DNA of 27,112 bases, from NCBI GenBank assembly GCA_032718475.1, contig JAUCBJ010002955.1, forward strand, positions 1 through 27,112, given 5' to 3'. The notes under the pieces were generated by a model. That model saw only the letters and a program-made list of their open reading frames with translations. It was not told the DNA's origin and did not search any database. The position numbers and the translations under genes are program-made. Of this stretch, positions 26,842-27,112 are shown in pieces. Position 1 is the stretch's first letter; every line of letters starts with the position of its first letter. Source of the DNA: Nemertoderma westbladi (Eukaryota; Xenacoelomorpha; Nemertodermatida; Nemertodermatidae).

Positions 26842-26851
26842 CTGGGGGAGA
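26842..26851 (+). other. polypurine tract
   Basis: CTGGGGGAGA sits immediately before the 3' LTR (TATATGAG..), the expected place for the plus-strand primer of reverse transcription. Confidence 0.75.
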
Positions 26852-26855
26852 TATA

Positions 26856-27112
26856 TGAGTGGGGGGAGAAAGGACCGAAGTTCGGGGGACGGGGACTGAG
26901 AGGCTGAGACGACCGGATAACTGCCAGACTGCAGACTGTGGGTATTAAGGGTGGCAGGGAAGTGTACCGGTACGCAGTAGCTGAGTAGTGCAGTAGAGTA
27001 GTCCTGTAGTCAGCAAGTTAGTCAGAACGTGTGGTGGGTTATTGCACTATAATTATATTATATTGATATATACTTATTCATATTAACTAACTGAACGTTA
27101 TACCTATCTTAT
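26856..27112 (+). repeat. 3' long terminal repeat (cut by window end)
   Basis: Begins TGAGTGGGGGGAGAAAGG and follows the 5' LTR to the end of the window. Differences by eye: CCGAAG against CCTAAG, two missing bases in the GGGGG/ACTGGGG part, GTGGGTATT against GTGGGGATT, and a 5-bp AGCCT deletion near 27060. The target-site duplication lies beyond the window. Confidence 0.95.

Larger units (their letters stand above)
22598..27112 (+). mobile_element. LTR retrotransposon, Ty3/Gypsy-like, nearly complete (cut by window end)
   Basis: A 5' LTR, gag, pol, polypurine tract and the start of the 3' LTR are all present in order, with no stop or frameshift other than the programmed -1 junction. Pol order is protease, RT, RNase H, integrase, as in Ty3/Gypsy and BEL elements and unlike Copia; two CCHC knuckles in Gag fit Ty3/Gypsy. 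No env-like ORF: only 28 nt separate the pol stop from the 3' LTR. LTRs differ by a few substitutions and small indels over ~257 aligned bases, so insertion is recent. The 5' primer-binding site is not clear: no TGG-type tRNA match follows the LTR before the gag ATG region. Confidence 0.93.

Noticed and set aside
26828-26855. Search for an env gene after pol
   Set aside because: Only 28 nt lie between the pol stop and the 3' LTR, so the element has no envelope ORF.

Overview
This is a window of an animal nuclear genome, most likely from a marine or other soft-bodied invertebrate. The evidence is spliced, GC-rich exons in AT-rich surroundings, three recognisable metazoan genes, and a heavy load of transposons, palindromes and minisatellites. 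I cannot name the phylum from the sequence alone.

Layout, left to right. (1) 1-2857: short repeats, then the last two exons of a sarcosine dehydrogenase gene (744-1078 and 1414-2857, + strand), with the N-terminal third off the left edge. (2) 2858-7040: no gene, but three foldback structures of increasing size: a ~40-bp-arm hairpin (4498-4614), a ~230-bp-arm inverted repeat (4957-5494), and a ~420-bp-arm, nearly identical palindrome (5943-6886) that lies between G/C homopolymers, TTAA tetranucleotides and older direct repeats. (3) 7123-9825: a decayed DNA transposon, recognised by 32-bp imperfect terminal inverted repeats, mirror-image clusters of a TGTCCCAC..TGTAACAC motif near each end, a broken transposase-like coding segment and an internal 42-bp minisatellite. 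(4) 10824-12233: a complete, uninterrupted Cys-loop (nicotinic-acetylcholine-receptor-like) channel subunit. (5) 12234-17022: AT-rich repeats, a reverse-transcriptase fragment of a non-LTR retrotransposon, and a small GGGCGAAG-type inverted-repeat element with a relative at position 95. (6) 17023-19395: a 790-residue uninterrupted ORF whose C-terminal coiled coil looks like the SCHIP1 (schwannomin-interacting protein 1) domain. (7) 19543-21318: minisatellites, including a ~1.4 kb array of 21/22-bp units with internal higher-order structure. (8) 22598-27112: an almost complete LTR retrotransposon of Ty3/Gypsy-like gene order with intact gag and pol, nearly identical LTRs, and a textbook -1 frameshift signal (GGGAAAC, 5-nt spacer, 11-bp stem) at the gag/pol junction. 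The window ends inside the 3' LTR.

The three host genes (mitochondrial one-carbon/choline catabolism, synaptic-type channel, cortical scaffold) have no evident functional link; they are separate neighbours on the + strand. What ties the window together is mobile DNA. The retrotransposon looks young and possibly active. The DNA transposon and the RT fragment are relics. The palindromes could make double-stranded RNA if transcribed.
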